A stretch of DNA of 64,000 nt from an uncultured Pirellulaceae bacterium (GTDB lineage: Bacteria; Planctomycetota; Planctomycetia; Pirellulales; Pirellulaceae), in the NCBI GenBank assembly GCA_938010615.1, contig CALLUY010000083.1, forward strand, positions 1 to 64,000, read 5' to 3'. Positions 41,803-51,809 of the stretch are shown in pieces. Position 1 is the first letter of the stretch; every line of letters starts with the position of its first letter. The position numbers were made by a program, and so were the translations under genes. The notes beneath the pieces were generated by a model. The model ran no database searches and was not told the origin of the DNA. It saw nothing but the letters and a program-made list of their open reading frames with translations.

Positions 41803-42157
41803 TTGGAGTCCCTTTCTGGATTCAGGTTTTAATTCAAGCGCTCGACACAGGCGCAGTTCCAGCACAGAAGCATTGAAAACTGAACTTGCGATCGAGCTGA
41901 CTCTAAGCAACTCGGCGTCATAATCAGCCCGGGCTGACTACGATAGATAGCACTTCCTGTGCGCTGGCTTTCAATGAATTGAAAGCTTGTGAATTAGAAA
42001 TTCACTCTCACCTTGGATAGATAGAACCGATTGCATCAGTTTGGTTCGCGTGATGAGAAACATTTTTAGACAGAACACAACAAAGAGATTCTGCAACCGT
42101 ATCAACGGAGCTCAAAAAAAGGGACATCCGTGTCCCATCAAATTGTACATCACTCAA

Positions 42158-43735
42158 CTAGCTTCGCCGACGAAGCTCAAATCCATTGTCCATTGTGAAG
42201 ATCGAATCAGGATTAAATTCAGCGAAAAACGAATCGACTTCACCGTTCTCGCCTTCCAGATCGATGAAGCAAACTTCCATTTCTTCGTCGATCAGATCAT
42301 CGATCGAGTCACCCTCAGCAACGTCACCCAACTCAGATGACTCGTCAACCGGATCAACGACAACCAAGTCCTCGACTGGTTCCGTGTCATCGGTCGTCTC
42401 AACTTCATCGACTGAATCAACTGCTGGGCTGGCTTCCGTTTCGGTCAGCGAAAGAGTCAATTCATAAGTTGCCGGAATGTCGTTGATTGAGTCAACTCGG
42501 ACTTGATACGAATCACCCTCAACGATATCGAAGAGCACCCCAACGTCATCGTTGGTTGTCCCTTCAACAACTGGTGTGCTGCCGGAACCCAAGACTTCGA
42601 CAGATGCATCTGCTGCGGTGTCTTGGCTCTCTGCTGCCAACTCAAGCTCTGTCGTTGCATCGACAACTTCATCGACAACAACTTCATCAACAGGCTGGTC
42701 GACTACAACTTCCGGCTCAGCCTCGACAACGTCCGCTTCCAAATTCATATCGAGCTGGTACGAACCGGTTTGATTTTCACCAGCACTGACCGCGAGAAAA
42801 TACTGCCCGTCGCATTCAACGTCGAACGAAATCCCAACGGTTTCGTTGGTGATTCCGCGAGTGATCGCTTCGCCAGCGCCGTCGAACACCTGAACCTGCA
42901 GTTCTGTTGCGTTTTCAGCATTCAGTTCAGCCAACCCAAGCGAAATTTTCCCATTTGAATCTGCTGTGAAGCGGAACGTATCGATATCGCCTGCCAGTTC
43001 CAATTCGCCACCCAACTCAGACGCACCGTCATTGAACAGAATCTCCGTCGAATCTTCACCGATTGAATCGGCATGAAGATCAACTGGCTCAGCGATTTCA
43101 TTGTGCTCGACCGTAACCTGGAAGAGACCTTCACCGCCGTCTTCCGAAGAAACATCCAACTGATATGTTTCGCCTGCTTCGGCTTCGAATGAAAGCATCT
43201 GGAAACCAGAGAGCTCTTCCGCCATCGTCGAAGCAACGACGCCGCCGTTTGAATTCGTCACATCCATACGCGTTTCAGAGTCACCGAACGAAGATGCAAC
43301 AACGATGTCAATCATGCCGGCTTCCGATGGTGTGATCGTGAAAGACTGGCTGGGATTTTCGGCATCGATTGAGCCAAAGAATCCATCGGTCCCATCAACA
43401 GGATCACCGAGGTCATGAGCAGGAGACTCAACATCCACTTCGACCTCAACTTCATCCTCCGTCCCAGTCTCAACTTCAGCGTCCGCTTCGACAACCGGCT
43501 GAAGATCAGCTTCATCTCCGTCAATCACATCAACAGGAATTTCGGTCGAATCGAGATCAAGCACTTCCGCTTGATCCTCAACATCAGATTGAACTTCAAT
43601 TTCTGCGACCTGACACATTTCCGGTTCTGAAATTTCGGTCGGCGCCAGTTCGATGACCGCAAAGTCCGCTGCCAAAAGTCGACGATCTTCCAACCGCTGA
43701 ACCCGAAAACCTCTTTTCAAATTCCTTCTTTTCAT
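42158..43735 (-). CDS. Large acidic secreted protein with LEDRRLLA N-terminal motif
   Basis: 525 aa, ATG at 43735 (GGGAAA upstream). The N-terminus GFRVQRLEDRRLLA is the planctomycetal surface-protein signature often found on secreted proteins without a standard signal peptide. It is followed by long Asp/Glu/Val-rich linkers and at least three pre-peptidase C-terminal (PPC)-like domains, seen as repeated segments such as GETYQLDVSSEDGGEGLFQV and GQYFLAVSAGENQTGSYQLD. No catalytic domain. Probably a cell-surface structural or adhesion protein. Confidence 0.82.
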   Translation of the reverse strand: MKRRNLKRGFRVQRLEDRRLLAADFAVIELAPTEISEPEMCQVAEIEVQSDVEDQAEVLDLDSTEIPVDVIDGDEADLQPVVEADAEVETGTEDEVEVEVDVESPAHDLGDPVDGTDGFFGSIDAENPSQSFTITPSEAGMIDIVVASSFGDSETRMDVTNSNGGVVASTMAEELSGFQMLSFEAEAGETYQLDVSSEDGGEGLFQVTVEHNEIAEPVDLHADSIGEDSTEILFNDGASELGGELELAGDIDTFRFTADSNGKISLGLAELNAENATELQVQVFDGAGEAITRGITNETVGISFDVECDGQYFLAVSAGENQTGSYQLDMNLEADVVEAEPEVVVDQPVDEVVVDEVVDATTELELAAESQDTAADASVEVLGSGSTPVVEGTTNDDVGVLFDIVEGDSYQVRVDSINDIPATYELTLSLTETEASPAVDSVDEVETTDDTEPVEDLVVVDPVDESSELGDVAEGDSIDDLIDEEMEVCFIDLEGENGEVDSFFAEFNPDSIFTMDNGFELRRRS

Positions 43736-43999
43736 TTTCCCACAGCCTTTTGGCCGCTCCCTAACATGGTGAGTAAAACACAGCCATGAGGTAAGGCAAC
43801 CAACATGCCAAGGAGCTAAAGGAACCCGTTTGAATCGGAAATTCGCGTGTTAAAACGTAACAGCAAGCATATTGTCGACGACGCGAAATGTAAAAACGAC
43901 ACGCTTGCGAGGAGGTATTACGTGCTGCAAAGGCAAAAACTCACTTCGCTTTCGATTCGGGTATCATTTGGAATACGCCAAACAGAAACAAGGAATCCA

Positions 44000-45610
44000 A
44001 TGAGATATTCTGCCCTTTGCTTTTTAATCGTCTGCTTAGCTTTCACAACGAAAGACTCGGTTGCTGAGGACGCGGCTGTTGGAAGCCCAAACATCGTCTT
44101 CATCTTCAGCGACGATCATGCTCAACACGCAATCGGGGCCTACGGCGGGATTTTGAAAGAAGTCAATCCGACGCCCAACATCGACGCGCTCGCTCGCCGA
44201 GGACTGATGTTTCAAAACAGCTTCTGCACCAACTCAATTTGCGGGCCGAGTCGTGCTGTGATCTTGACGGGATTGCACAGCCACAAAAATGGCTTCATGA
44301 CCAACCGTGATGATTTCGACGGATCGCAGACCACGTTTCCAAAACTGCTACGCAAAAGCGGTTACCAAACGGCAGTCATCGGAAAGTGGCATCTCAAGAG
44401 CGAACCGCAAGGTTTCGACTACTGGGACGTACTTCGCGGGCAAGGTGACTACTACAATCCGGTCTTTCTTTCGGCCAAAGGAAAGGAAACTGTCGAAGGT
44501 CACTGCACCGATGTAGTGACCGACAAAGCGATCGATTGGCTTTCGAAATCGCGGGACAACGGAAAGCCATTCATGCTGATGTGCCAACACAAGGCTCCAC
44601 ATCGAACGTGGATGCCGGCAATTCGACATCTCGATCTTTATGCCGACAAAGATCTGCCAGAACCTGACACGCTTTTCGACAAATGGGAAGACAACGCTCC
44701 AGGTGCCAAACATCAAGAAATGGAAATTGATCGGCATATGCACATGAACTACGACTTGCATTTGCCATTGCCAGAAGGCTTTGACCCGAAAACGGCTCCA
44801 CCGAGTCTGTCGAAAGCCGCGTTCCGGAATATGAACAAGTTCACCGACGCTCAACGAAAACTTTGGGATGCGAAATGGAAAAGCCGCAACGATTCGTTTG
44901 CCAACGCCGACCTTACAGGACAAGACTTGGTCCGCTGGAAGTATCAACGTTACGTCAAGAACTACCTTCGCTGCATCAAAGGAGTCGACGAATCGGTTGG
45001 CCGAATCGTAGAATGGCTGGATGAGAACAACCTGAGCGAAAACACGATTGTGATTTACGCATCAGACCAGGGCTTTTATCTGGGTGATCACGGTTGGTAT
45101 GACAAACGTTGGATGTACGACGAATCAATGAAGATGCCTTTGATCGTCTCATGGCCCGGAGTCACAAAGCCCGGATCTGTTTCGAATGATCTGGTTCAAA
45201 ACCTAGACTATGCTCAAACGTTTCTGGAGATCGCGAACTCGGAAGCTCCCGAATCGATGCAAGGTCGTTCTTTGGTTTCACTACTCAAAGGAGAAACACC
45301 AGAGGACTGGCGCGATAGCGTTTACTATCACTACCACGAATATCCCGGAGCTCACTCCGTACCGAAACACTGCGGCGTTCGCACGAAAGACTTGAAGCTG
45401 ATTCAATTTTACGAGTTTGGCGAGTGGGAGTTTTACGATTTGAATTCGGATCCGGACGAGCAAAACAATATCTATACCGATCCAAAGTACGCAGATCGAA
45501 TAGCGGCGATGAAAGTAGAGTTAAACCGGCTTCGGAATCACTACGAAGACGATTCGGACTTCAGCGAGAAGCCCGAATCATGGCAGAAAGAAAAGCGAGC
45601 AGATCAGTAG
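44000..45610 (+). CDS. Secreted sulfatase (type I)
   Basis: 536 aa from the ATG at 44000 (AAGGA upstream); earlier ORF starts are rejected. Signal peptide (LCFLIVCLAF ... SVAED) then the metal-site FIFSDDHAQHAIGAYGG. The formylglycine motif is ICGPSRAVILTGLHSHKNGF, with the Cys as the modified residue. VIGKWHLK and APHRTW add active-site residues. It removes sulfate esters from polysaccharides, abundant in marine planctomycetes; substrate unknown. No anaerobic sulfatase-maturating enzyme is in the window, but CxPSR also suits FGE. Confidence 0.93.
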   Translation: MRYSALCFLIVCLAFTTKDSVAEDAAVGSPNIVFIFSDDHAQHAIGAYGGILKEVNPTPNIDALARRGLMFQNSFCTNSICGPSRAVILTGLHSHKNGFMTNRDDFDGSQTTFPKLLRKSGYQTAVIGKWHLKSEPQGFDYWDVLRGQGDYYNPVFLSAKGKETVEGHCTDVVTDKAIDWLSKSRDNGKPFMLMCQHKAPHRTWMPAIRHLDLYADKDLPEPDTLFDKWEDNAPGAKHQEMEIDRHMHMNYDLHLPLPEGFDPKTAPPSLSKAAFRNMNKFTDAQRKLWDAKWKSRNDSFANADLTGQDLVRWKYQRYVKNYLRCIKGVDESVGRIVEWLDENNLSENTIVIYASDQGFYLGDHGWYDKRWMYDESMKMPLIVSWPGVTKPGSVSNDLVQNLDYAQTFLEIANSEAPESMQGRSLVSLLKGETPEDWRDSVYYHYHEYPGAHSVPKHCGVRTKDLKLIQFYEFGEWEFYDLNSDPDEQNNIYTDPKYADRIAAMKVELNRLRNHYEDDSDFSEKPESWQKEKRADQ

Positions 45611-45632
45611 CAAGTAGCGGGCTGCGGCAACT

Positions 45633-47060
45633 CTATTTCTGCAAATACACCCAAACATGACCCGTCATTGTACTATTGCTGAAGAGCTTTTCTTTCTCCT
45701 GCAACGCCATCATTTTCTCGCTAAGCTCCTCCGTTTCTTCTTCAACTTTCTCTCTCAATTCAGTGGCCGCATCCTCGTTTCTGGTTCCTTGAATTTCCTT
45801 CATTTCCTTCATTTCCTTTTCGTACTTTTCGTAGATCTTTTGCATCTCCGCTTGAATGGGCTGCATTTCCGCTTCGTATTCTTTCCTCAAACGAGCGGCT
45901 TTTTCCGCAGATAAACCCGGAACCTTTCTTTCGATCGTCGTTGCATCTCCGGCGATCAAATCCAATTTTCCATCGCGATTGAAATCCGTCACGCAAACAC
46001 GAACGCCGTGACATGGCTTGAGTTCTGTGTCGTCATCGACCGATTGCGACCAGCCACCATCACCTTCAATCAGACACTCGAAATCAGCCCACTTTGGTTT
46101 GGTTGCAGATCCTTCATTGGTAGAAAGATAAATGCTTCCCGATGAGCTACCTGAAAGGAGATCCAGATCTCCATCACCGTCCCAATCAACGAGGTGAGGA
46201 CCGCTGTGTTGGTCAGGCAATTTAACATCCAACAATTTCGGCTTGTCCGCAAAGACTGGTGCGGACGCGGAACTTTTCGCTGAATTTAGATGCAAGTAAA
46301 ACTTGCTGCCGAATTCTCCGACGACGAGGTCTAGGTCACCATCGCCGTCGTAGTCAGCTGCGAATTGAGCGGTGCAAATGTTTGCGAACTCAATATTGTC
46401 GGTATCGTAATTTTCGAGCCGTTCGCGTGACAGTGGAACGTTGGTCAGCGGTTTCTCTTCTGCAGTGAGAACAGGTTTTGCTTCCGAGAAGCTGCCATCT
46501 TCGTTTCCGGCAAGGACATAGATGTAGCCGGCTTGAGCATTTCCCTCAGGGCAATCGGGATCATCAGACCAATAACAACCTGAAAGAATGTCTGTTATGC
46601 CATCGCCAGTGAAGTCCACAAACTGTGGAGTTGAACTGGTACATCAGGACACGCCTGGCACTTCAGCAGGATCATCTCCGGAGTTAATCCATTCTCCTGC
46701 GGCGTACTTCGGAGTTTCACCGGGGCTTGAAAGGTTTCGATACCATTTCATCTTCCCTTCGTTGAACTGGCCAACGATCAAATCTTCGGATCCATCTTTG
46801 TCAAAATCGAAAAGCGTTGGGCAAGCATACCCGGGCTCTTCGACATCAATTTTCTCTCCTGCTGCCATAACCAACATCGCTGGCTCAAACTCGAAACTTG
46901 AAGGTTGCGTTTTCGGAACGAGTCGCTTGGCCAGATCCGAATCAGCAGGGGAAGCCCCATCCCGGCTTGACTCCATTTTCACGTCGCTACAACCAAGCAG
47001 CAACAATGCCGGAAACACAAAACAACACCACTTGATTCGTCTCAAAAAACACGTTGACAT
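45633..47060 (-). CDS. FG-GAP repeat lipoprotein with in-frame TGA
   Basis: 475 codons from the ATG at 47060, interrupted only by TGA at 46644-46646 (codon 139). A lipobox (LLGC, Cys24) marks a lipoprotein. FG-GAP-like beta-propeller repeats with Asp-rich calcium loops (DFDKDGSEDLIVG, DYDGDGDLDLVVG, DWDGDGDLDLLSG) fill both halves. The reading frame is unbroken: AEVPGVS-(TGA)-CTSSTPQFVDFTGDG. The ORF track lists the halves as 46644-47060 and 45633-46619. The TGA precedes a Cys, giving a U-C dyad if read as selenocysteine. A strong hairpin follows. Alternative: a nonsense mutation. Confidence 0.65.
46606..46639 (-). promoter_or_regulatory. Candidate SECIS-like hairpin in the FG-GAP gene
   Basis: Read on the minus strand after TGA: CCAGT...ACTGG, AA...TT and TCCAC...GTGGA pair in order around an AGTTT loop that starts at +20. 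This is a stable stem with a G as second loop base. The position matches the peroxiredoxin hairpin at 35144-35183. Confidence 0.5.
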
Positions 47061-47509
47061 TTTGGTTTCCTTGCTGTGCAGCGTTACGTCTTAAATTTAG
47101 AGTTGCTTGTCAAAGTAGCACGTCTCTCCGAGACGTTAACAATCGTCTCGGAGAGTTGAGCTGCTTAGTTTACAATCCATCGTTCACCAGAGAGTCAAAA
47201 AAATTGTATGAATTACAAACCATCGCCTCGAATTCTTCAAAATTTCGACCGAACGAACTCAACTTAACGCTCATTTTCAGTCGCCGTGCAAATTGTTGTT
47301 TCTGACCCAGTCGCAAACATGCAGATGATCACGAGGATTAGTTTCAGCACGGCGGAGCCCAAAGCTCTGGCAAACTCCGCATAAAACCGTGATTTATTGG
47401 GTTTTGAATCCGTTTTGCTAGCGGAACATCTCTAGGGTTGGTCGCCGTAAAAATCTACTATTCGCGGTCCTCTCCCGTCCGCCTCAATTGCCCAGTTCAC
47501 TGCTGATTC
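47061..47509. other. Gene-free stretch
   Basis: It holds the second copy of the CGTCTCTCCGAGACG-type hairpin repeat (47102-47166). The remainder shows no coding, RNA or regulatory element that I could support. Promoters for two divergent genes should be here. Confidence 0.5.
47102..47166. repeat. Dispersed hairpin repeat (copy 2 of 2)
   Basis: TTGCTTGTCAAAGTAGCACG, then CTCTCCGAG ... CTCGGAGAG. Very close to 17709-17774. Confidence 0.75.
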
Positions 47510-50500
47510 GTGTCTCTCTATCGACCCCAACTATATAAGCGCACATCGCGCTCGAACGAAGGTTCGTCGCTCGCGCGCGGAGTATGGGCAACAGTAAAAC
47601 TGAGCGTGTTCCTTGCGGTCGTTGGAGTTGCCGGATGGCTCTTTTTTCATGACCAAGTTAAATCGAAACTCTGTTCAACACTCCAAGGAAAATGCAACTG
47701 TTTGCTCGACGGTACCGGAATCGAAAGTACGATCGGAAACGCTCAGTTCTTCGACCAGCAAGGCATGTTGCTTTCGAACTTGCAAGTTCAGGCTCCCAAC
47801 GTTTCGTTGACGGCGTACGAAACGTTTCTTGCGATGAGCTCCAACACGACTGACCTTGTTACCGGCAACTGCGACGTCGACGGAATCGAAATGCGACGAG
47901 TTCTATTTGAGATCGTCCGTTCTCCAGACGAATCCTTTGACCTGACATCGTTGACAAAGCTTATCGAAGCAATTGAAAACGCAACGAAGGGAACACGAAA
48001 ACGATTGATTCCAGTTGCCATCATTGATTCACGAATTCACGTAATCGACCAGGCGACAGGCTTTGAGAAAACAATCTCTGACATCAATCTAAAATTGATT
48101 CCGATGGAGCATCAGGGCCGCAACATTTTGAAAGTCACTGCTTCGGCCGCGACCACCGAAGTGCAACACGTTGAACTGACAGGATACGTTGACCCTGAAA
48201 CGGGCCAGTGGAGCAGCAATCTGACGCTCGACGGCGCCACCGTGAGCAGTGACCTTTTCGCGATCCTGCCAAGAAACATTCAGCAACAATTGAGCTCCAT
48301 CGAATCAGTGTCGAGTCGAGTCGACGGTTCGGTGCATGGAAAGGGCAACTGGAAAACGAACGAGCTAAACTGGTTTGAAGGGCAAGGCATTGTCAGTCAA
48401 TTGAACGTAGAGCATCATCGACTGCCAGCGGCGATTCGAAATGGATTCGCAAAATTTCAGTTCAATCCAAAAGGAACTACGGTTCAAGAGATCACAGGAT
48501 TGTTGGGATCTTCTCCGTTCAAAGCACACTACCAACAAACAAAATTGCTCAATCCGACTGCTTGGCGGCTCAACGGAAAGCTGGACAAATTTCACTTTGA
48601 TGGCTCAGAAAAAATATTGAACGCGATGCCGCCCGCCACCAAGCGACTGGCAAACGATTTCCAGCCTCGTGGAAATTTTGATTGTCAGTTCGATGTTCAC
48701 TTCGATGGAAAACGGATCAGGAAATCAGCCGACATTCAGATCAGCGATTTCGAATTCAACTTTAACAAGTTCCCTTATCCGGTTGCGGATTGCTTTGGCG
48801 AAGCGCGATGGATCGATGACCAAATCACTTACGAACTGTACAAACGATCCCGCGACCAAGAATTGTCCGCAAAAGGATTCGTCAACAATCCTGGCCCCAA
48901 CGCAACCTGGAAATGCATTCTTAAAACGGAACGCGGACAGCTGCGATTCGACGATACGCTGCAGACTGCGATCGATGCAAATCCACCGTTGGCGAAAACC
49001 GTTCGAGCATTCAATGCTCATGGCTGGGTTGCTGGAACGGGAACGCTAGAGAAGTTCGTTGCAGGCGGTGAAGTTCGAAAGACATTCGACATTGATTTGA
49101 TCGACCTGACGATGCAGCATGAGCGATTTCCATATTTCATCAACAGCGTAAACGGCAAAATTCGCTCCGTCGACAGATCATTTCGATTCGAGCAGATAAC
49201 CGGCAGCAACGGCAGCGGAAAAATCCTCTGCAATGGAACGTGGAATCCTCGAGACGGACTCAACGCACGCTACGTCTGCAACAACATTCAACTCGACGAA
49301 CGTCTCAGGAAAGCACTTCGCCCTGAATTGAAAGAAGTCTGGGACGGGTTTCGACCTCGCGGAACTGCCACGATGACAACGGTCGACATGACGCTTCCAA
49401 TCGGCGCAGATGACTGCAACGTCGTCGTCAATGCGACACTCAACGGTGAAAAGGACGGCGTTCGACACAGTGACCTTTCTATCTATCCGACTTGGTTCCC
49501 CTACGAGCTGAATGATCTGGCGGGAACGTTGATTGTTGGCGACGGGAAAGTTCAGCTGCGTGATTTCCGAGGTCGTCATGGACAAAACACCGTGGTCACG
49601 TGCAATGGTGACGGCGCGTATTCTCCTGATGGCTGGGACGTGCGATTGTCCAATTTGCTGACGCAGTCACTTCGTGCGGACGAACCGCTGATGCGAGCGT
49701 TGCCAGATTCACTCGCGCAAACGATTCAGTACATGAAGTTCGATGGGCTACTGAACGTTCATGGGACGATGACGCTGGCGGGACAATATCGAAAGCCAGT
49801 ACCATTGCTGGTCAACCAGATTCGTCGCCTACCTTTGAATCAAGTTCCAGAATCGTACGTGCAGCAAGCTTCTTTCACGCGACAAGCCCCAACCGTTCAG
49901 CCTCTGCAACGCGGATCAAACACTCCCGACGTTTCAATGGGATGGGATTTGCAATTGAACATGAATCAAGCAGAAATGTTCCTTGGCATTCCAGTCAAAA
50001 ACGTGTTCGGCGATTTCAAACTGATCGGGCAATACGATGGAGAGAACGTTGAATGCCGCGGAAGTGTGGATCTCGATTCACTGACGATCTATGATGCCCA
50101 AATCACGAATATTCGTGGCCCTGTCTGGTTCGACAACGTTCAGGCGCTGGCAGGCGGAATGATCAACCAGCTTTCAACGGGTCAATCTCCAACGCCATCG
50201 ATAACAGGTGAAATGTTTGGCGGTGTTGTCAGACTTGACGCCGCAATCAGCTCCGATCAGGAAGGGCGATTCGTCATCCAAACGACGTTGGCCGATGGAA
50301 ACCTGAAACAGCTCGCCCAAGAGTTTTCTCCTCAACTGGAAAACGTTCAAGGAAGAACAATTGCCGGATTGACAATGCAGGGCGACGCCAGAGGATCTCA
50401 CACGTGTCGAGGAAATGGTCAGATCCATCTTCGGGATGCGAAAATTTATGAGCTACCGCCAGTGATGCGATTGCTCAAGATGCTCCATGTAAAAAGAGTT

Positions 50501-50833
50501 GATGACACCGCGTTCGATAGTGGCGACATTTTCTTCTCCGTCAATGGCGAAGACGTTGACATCAACCGAATGGAGTTTAACGGAGACGCCATCTCATTGA
50601 TCGGGAACGGACGGCTCAACATGAATCAGGATCTTGATCTCGATTTCTACTCCGTCGTGGGACGAAACCGAATCAACATTCCATTGATCAGCGAACTTTA
50701 TCGACGCAGCAGTCAGAAGTTCATGTGGATCAACGTGGGCGGCACATTCACCAATCCACAAATCAAACGAGAAATCATGCCCGAGCTAAACGATTCGATT
50801 CGACAACTTTTTCAACAATCCGAGGCCCAATAG
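47510..50833 (+). CDS. AsmA/TamB-like large periplasmic protein
   Basis: 1107 aa, GTG start. One N-terminal membrane helix (LSVFLAVVGVAGWLFF) is followed by a very long beta-rich region with repeating beta-strand patterns, such as SNLTLDGATVSSDLF and GDFKLIGQYDGENVECRG. The C-terminal part (ILKM-type LLKMLHVKRVDDTAFDSGDI, DLDLDFYSVVG, WINVGGTFTNPQIKRE) matches the AsmA-like C-terminal region. This architecture transports or handles lipids between the membranes in Gram-negative bacteria. Predicted role: intermembrane lipid bridge. Several Cys residues are notable. Confidence 0.75.
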   Translation: MSLYRPQLYKRTSRSNEGSSLARGVWATVKLSVFLAVVGVAGWLFFHDQVKSKLCSTLQGKCNCLLDGTGIESTIGNAQFFDQQGMLLSNLQVQAPNVSLTAYETFLAMSSNTTDLVTGNCDVDGIEMRRVLFEIVRSPDESFDLTSLTKLIEAIENATKGTRKRLIPVAIIDSRIHVIDQATGFEKTISDINLKLIPMEHQGRNILKVTASAATTEVQHVELTGYVDPETGQWSSNLTLDGATVSSDLFAILPRNIQQQLSSIESVSSRVDGSVHGKGNWKTNELNWFEGQGIVSQLNVEHHRLPAAIRNGFAKFQFNPKGTTVQEITGLLGSSPFKAHYQQTKLLNPTAWRLNGKLDKFHFDGSEKILNAMPPATKRLANDFQPRGNFDCQFDVHFDGKRIRKSADIQISDFEFNFNKFPYPVADCFGEARWIDDQITYELYKRSRDQELSAKGFVNNPGPNATWKCILKTERGQLRFDDTLQTAIDANPPLAKTVRAFNAHGWVAGTGTLEKFVAGGEVRKTFDIDLIDLTMQHERFPYFINSVNGKIRSVDRSFRFEQITGSNGSGKILCNGTWNPRDGLNARYVCNNIQLDERLRKALRPELKEVWDGFRPRGTATMTTVDMTLPIGADDCNVVVNATLNGEKDGVRHSDLSIYPTWFPYELNDLAGTLIVGDGKVQLRDFRGRHGQNTVVTCNGDGAYSPDGWDVRLSNLLTQSLRADEPLMRALPDSLAQTIQYMKFDGLLNVHGTMTLAGQYRKPVPLLVNQIRRLPLNQVPESYVQQASFTRQAPTVQPLQRGSNTPDVSMGWDLQLNMNQAEMFLGIPVKNVFGDFKLIGQYDGENVECRGSVDLDSLTIYDAQITNIRGPVWFDNVQALAGGMINQLSTGQSPTPSITGEMFGGVVRLDAAISSDQEGRFVIQTTLADGNLKQLAQEFSPQLENVQGRTIAGLTMQGDARGSHTCRGNGQIHLRDAKIYELPPVMRLLKMLHVKRVDDTAFDSGDIFFSVNGEDVDINRMEFNGDAISLIGNGRLNMNQDLDLDFYSVVGRNRINIPLISELYRRSSQKFMWINVGGTFTNPQIKREIMPELNDSIRQLFQQSEAQ

Positions 50834-50960
50834 TTGGATCGACCGAGCGAAAACTCGGGAATCAATAACTGACACAGAACTCCTTCCGTTGCGATGTGTC
50901 ACTCATTAGAATTTAGAAACAAACCACACCCAGTTCAAACTTGACCATGTTTTCAATGAC

Positions 50961-51791
50961 ATGGACGGCTTTGAAAACAATAAGTTGCTTAGAAAGGAAC
51001 GCGTGGAAAAGGATTTCGACGTACCACTGAAATTGCGAATGATGGGTCAGGCAACCGCACTGATTCTTCCGCGAGCCATTAGTTGCTTGGACACAAAGAT
51101 CGTTCACTACGATCGCAGCGCTGACCCTGCGCGACCCGAGTACAACGAACACATGGTGTTTTCGTTTTGGCATGAGTTCATTGGAGTCATCCTGCCTCGA
51201 TGGGGACATACTCCGTTGAGCATTCTTGCGTCGCAGCATCGCGACGGCGAATGGGTTAGCCAAACAGCTCTGGCGTTGGGCTTGCGAATTGTTCGAGGCA
51301 GTTCGACGCGTGGCGGAGCGTCTGCGATTCGTCAGCTAAAGAAACATTGCCAGGAAACCAGCTTGGCGATCACGCCCGATGGTCCGCGTGGTCCAAGACG
51401 CAAAATGGCGATTGGCCCGATCTTCATGGCGTCGCGGTTGGGTATGCCGTTTGTTCCGCTCGGGATTGGCGTCAACGATGCATGGAGACTCAAGACATGG
51501 GACTCGTTCGCGATCCCCAAACCACTCTCACGAGTGCGGATTATCTTTGGGCCAAAAATTGATGTGCCCCGAAAAGCAAAACGTGATGAACTTGAATCGA
51601 TTCGCCAATCAACTGAAGACTTGATGAACGATCTGAGCGATGAAGCCGAATCGTGGGCGTGCTCGGGGCAGAAAATGATCGGCGAGCAACCGTTCACTCG
51701 AGTGCGTAGAAGCAAAGTGATCTTCGAATCCAAGCCTGTCCGCGAAAAAGTGCAGCCTGAGCTACGAGTCATTTCCAGCGATGTTGCGTAG
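50961..51791 (+). CDS. DUF374 lysophospholipid acyltransferase-family protein
   Basis: 276 aa, ATG at 50961. The acyltransferase core is SILASQHRDGEWVSQTALAL, with the DUF374-type HRDGE motif. LAITPDGPRGPRRKMAIGPI and GMPFVPLGIGV follow. In relatives this family resembles the Kdo/lipid A acyltransferase superfamily. No membrane helix is obvious. It follows the AsmA-like gene, so a shared envelope-lipid role is plausible. Confidence 0.88.
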   Translation: MDGFENNKLLRKERVEKDFDVPLKLRMMGQATALILPRAISCLDTKIVHYDRSADPARPEYNEHMVFSFWHEFIGVILPRWGHTPLSILASQHRDGEWVSQTALALGLRIVRGSSTRGGASAIRQLKKHCQETSLAITPDGPRGPRRKMAIGPIFMASRLGMPFVPLGIGVNDAWRLKTWDSFAIPKPLSRVRIIFGPKIDVPRKAKRDELESIRQSTEDLMNDLSDEAESWACSGQKMIGEQPFTRVRRSKVIFESKPVREKVQPELRVISSDVA

Positions 51792-51809
51792 CGTGATTGC
51801 GGGGGTCGG

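Noticed and set aside
34892-47060. Genome-wide TGA reassignment (e.g. to Trp)
   Set aside because: Many genes in the window end normally at TGA, with overlaps such as ATGA, and Trp is encoded by TGG. Reassignment does not explain two isolated internal TGAs.
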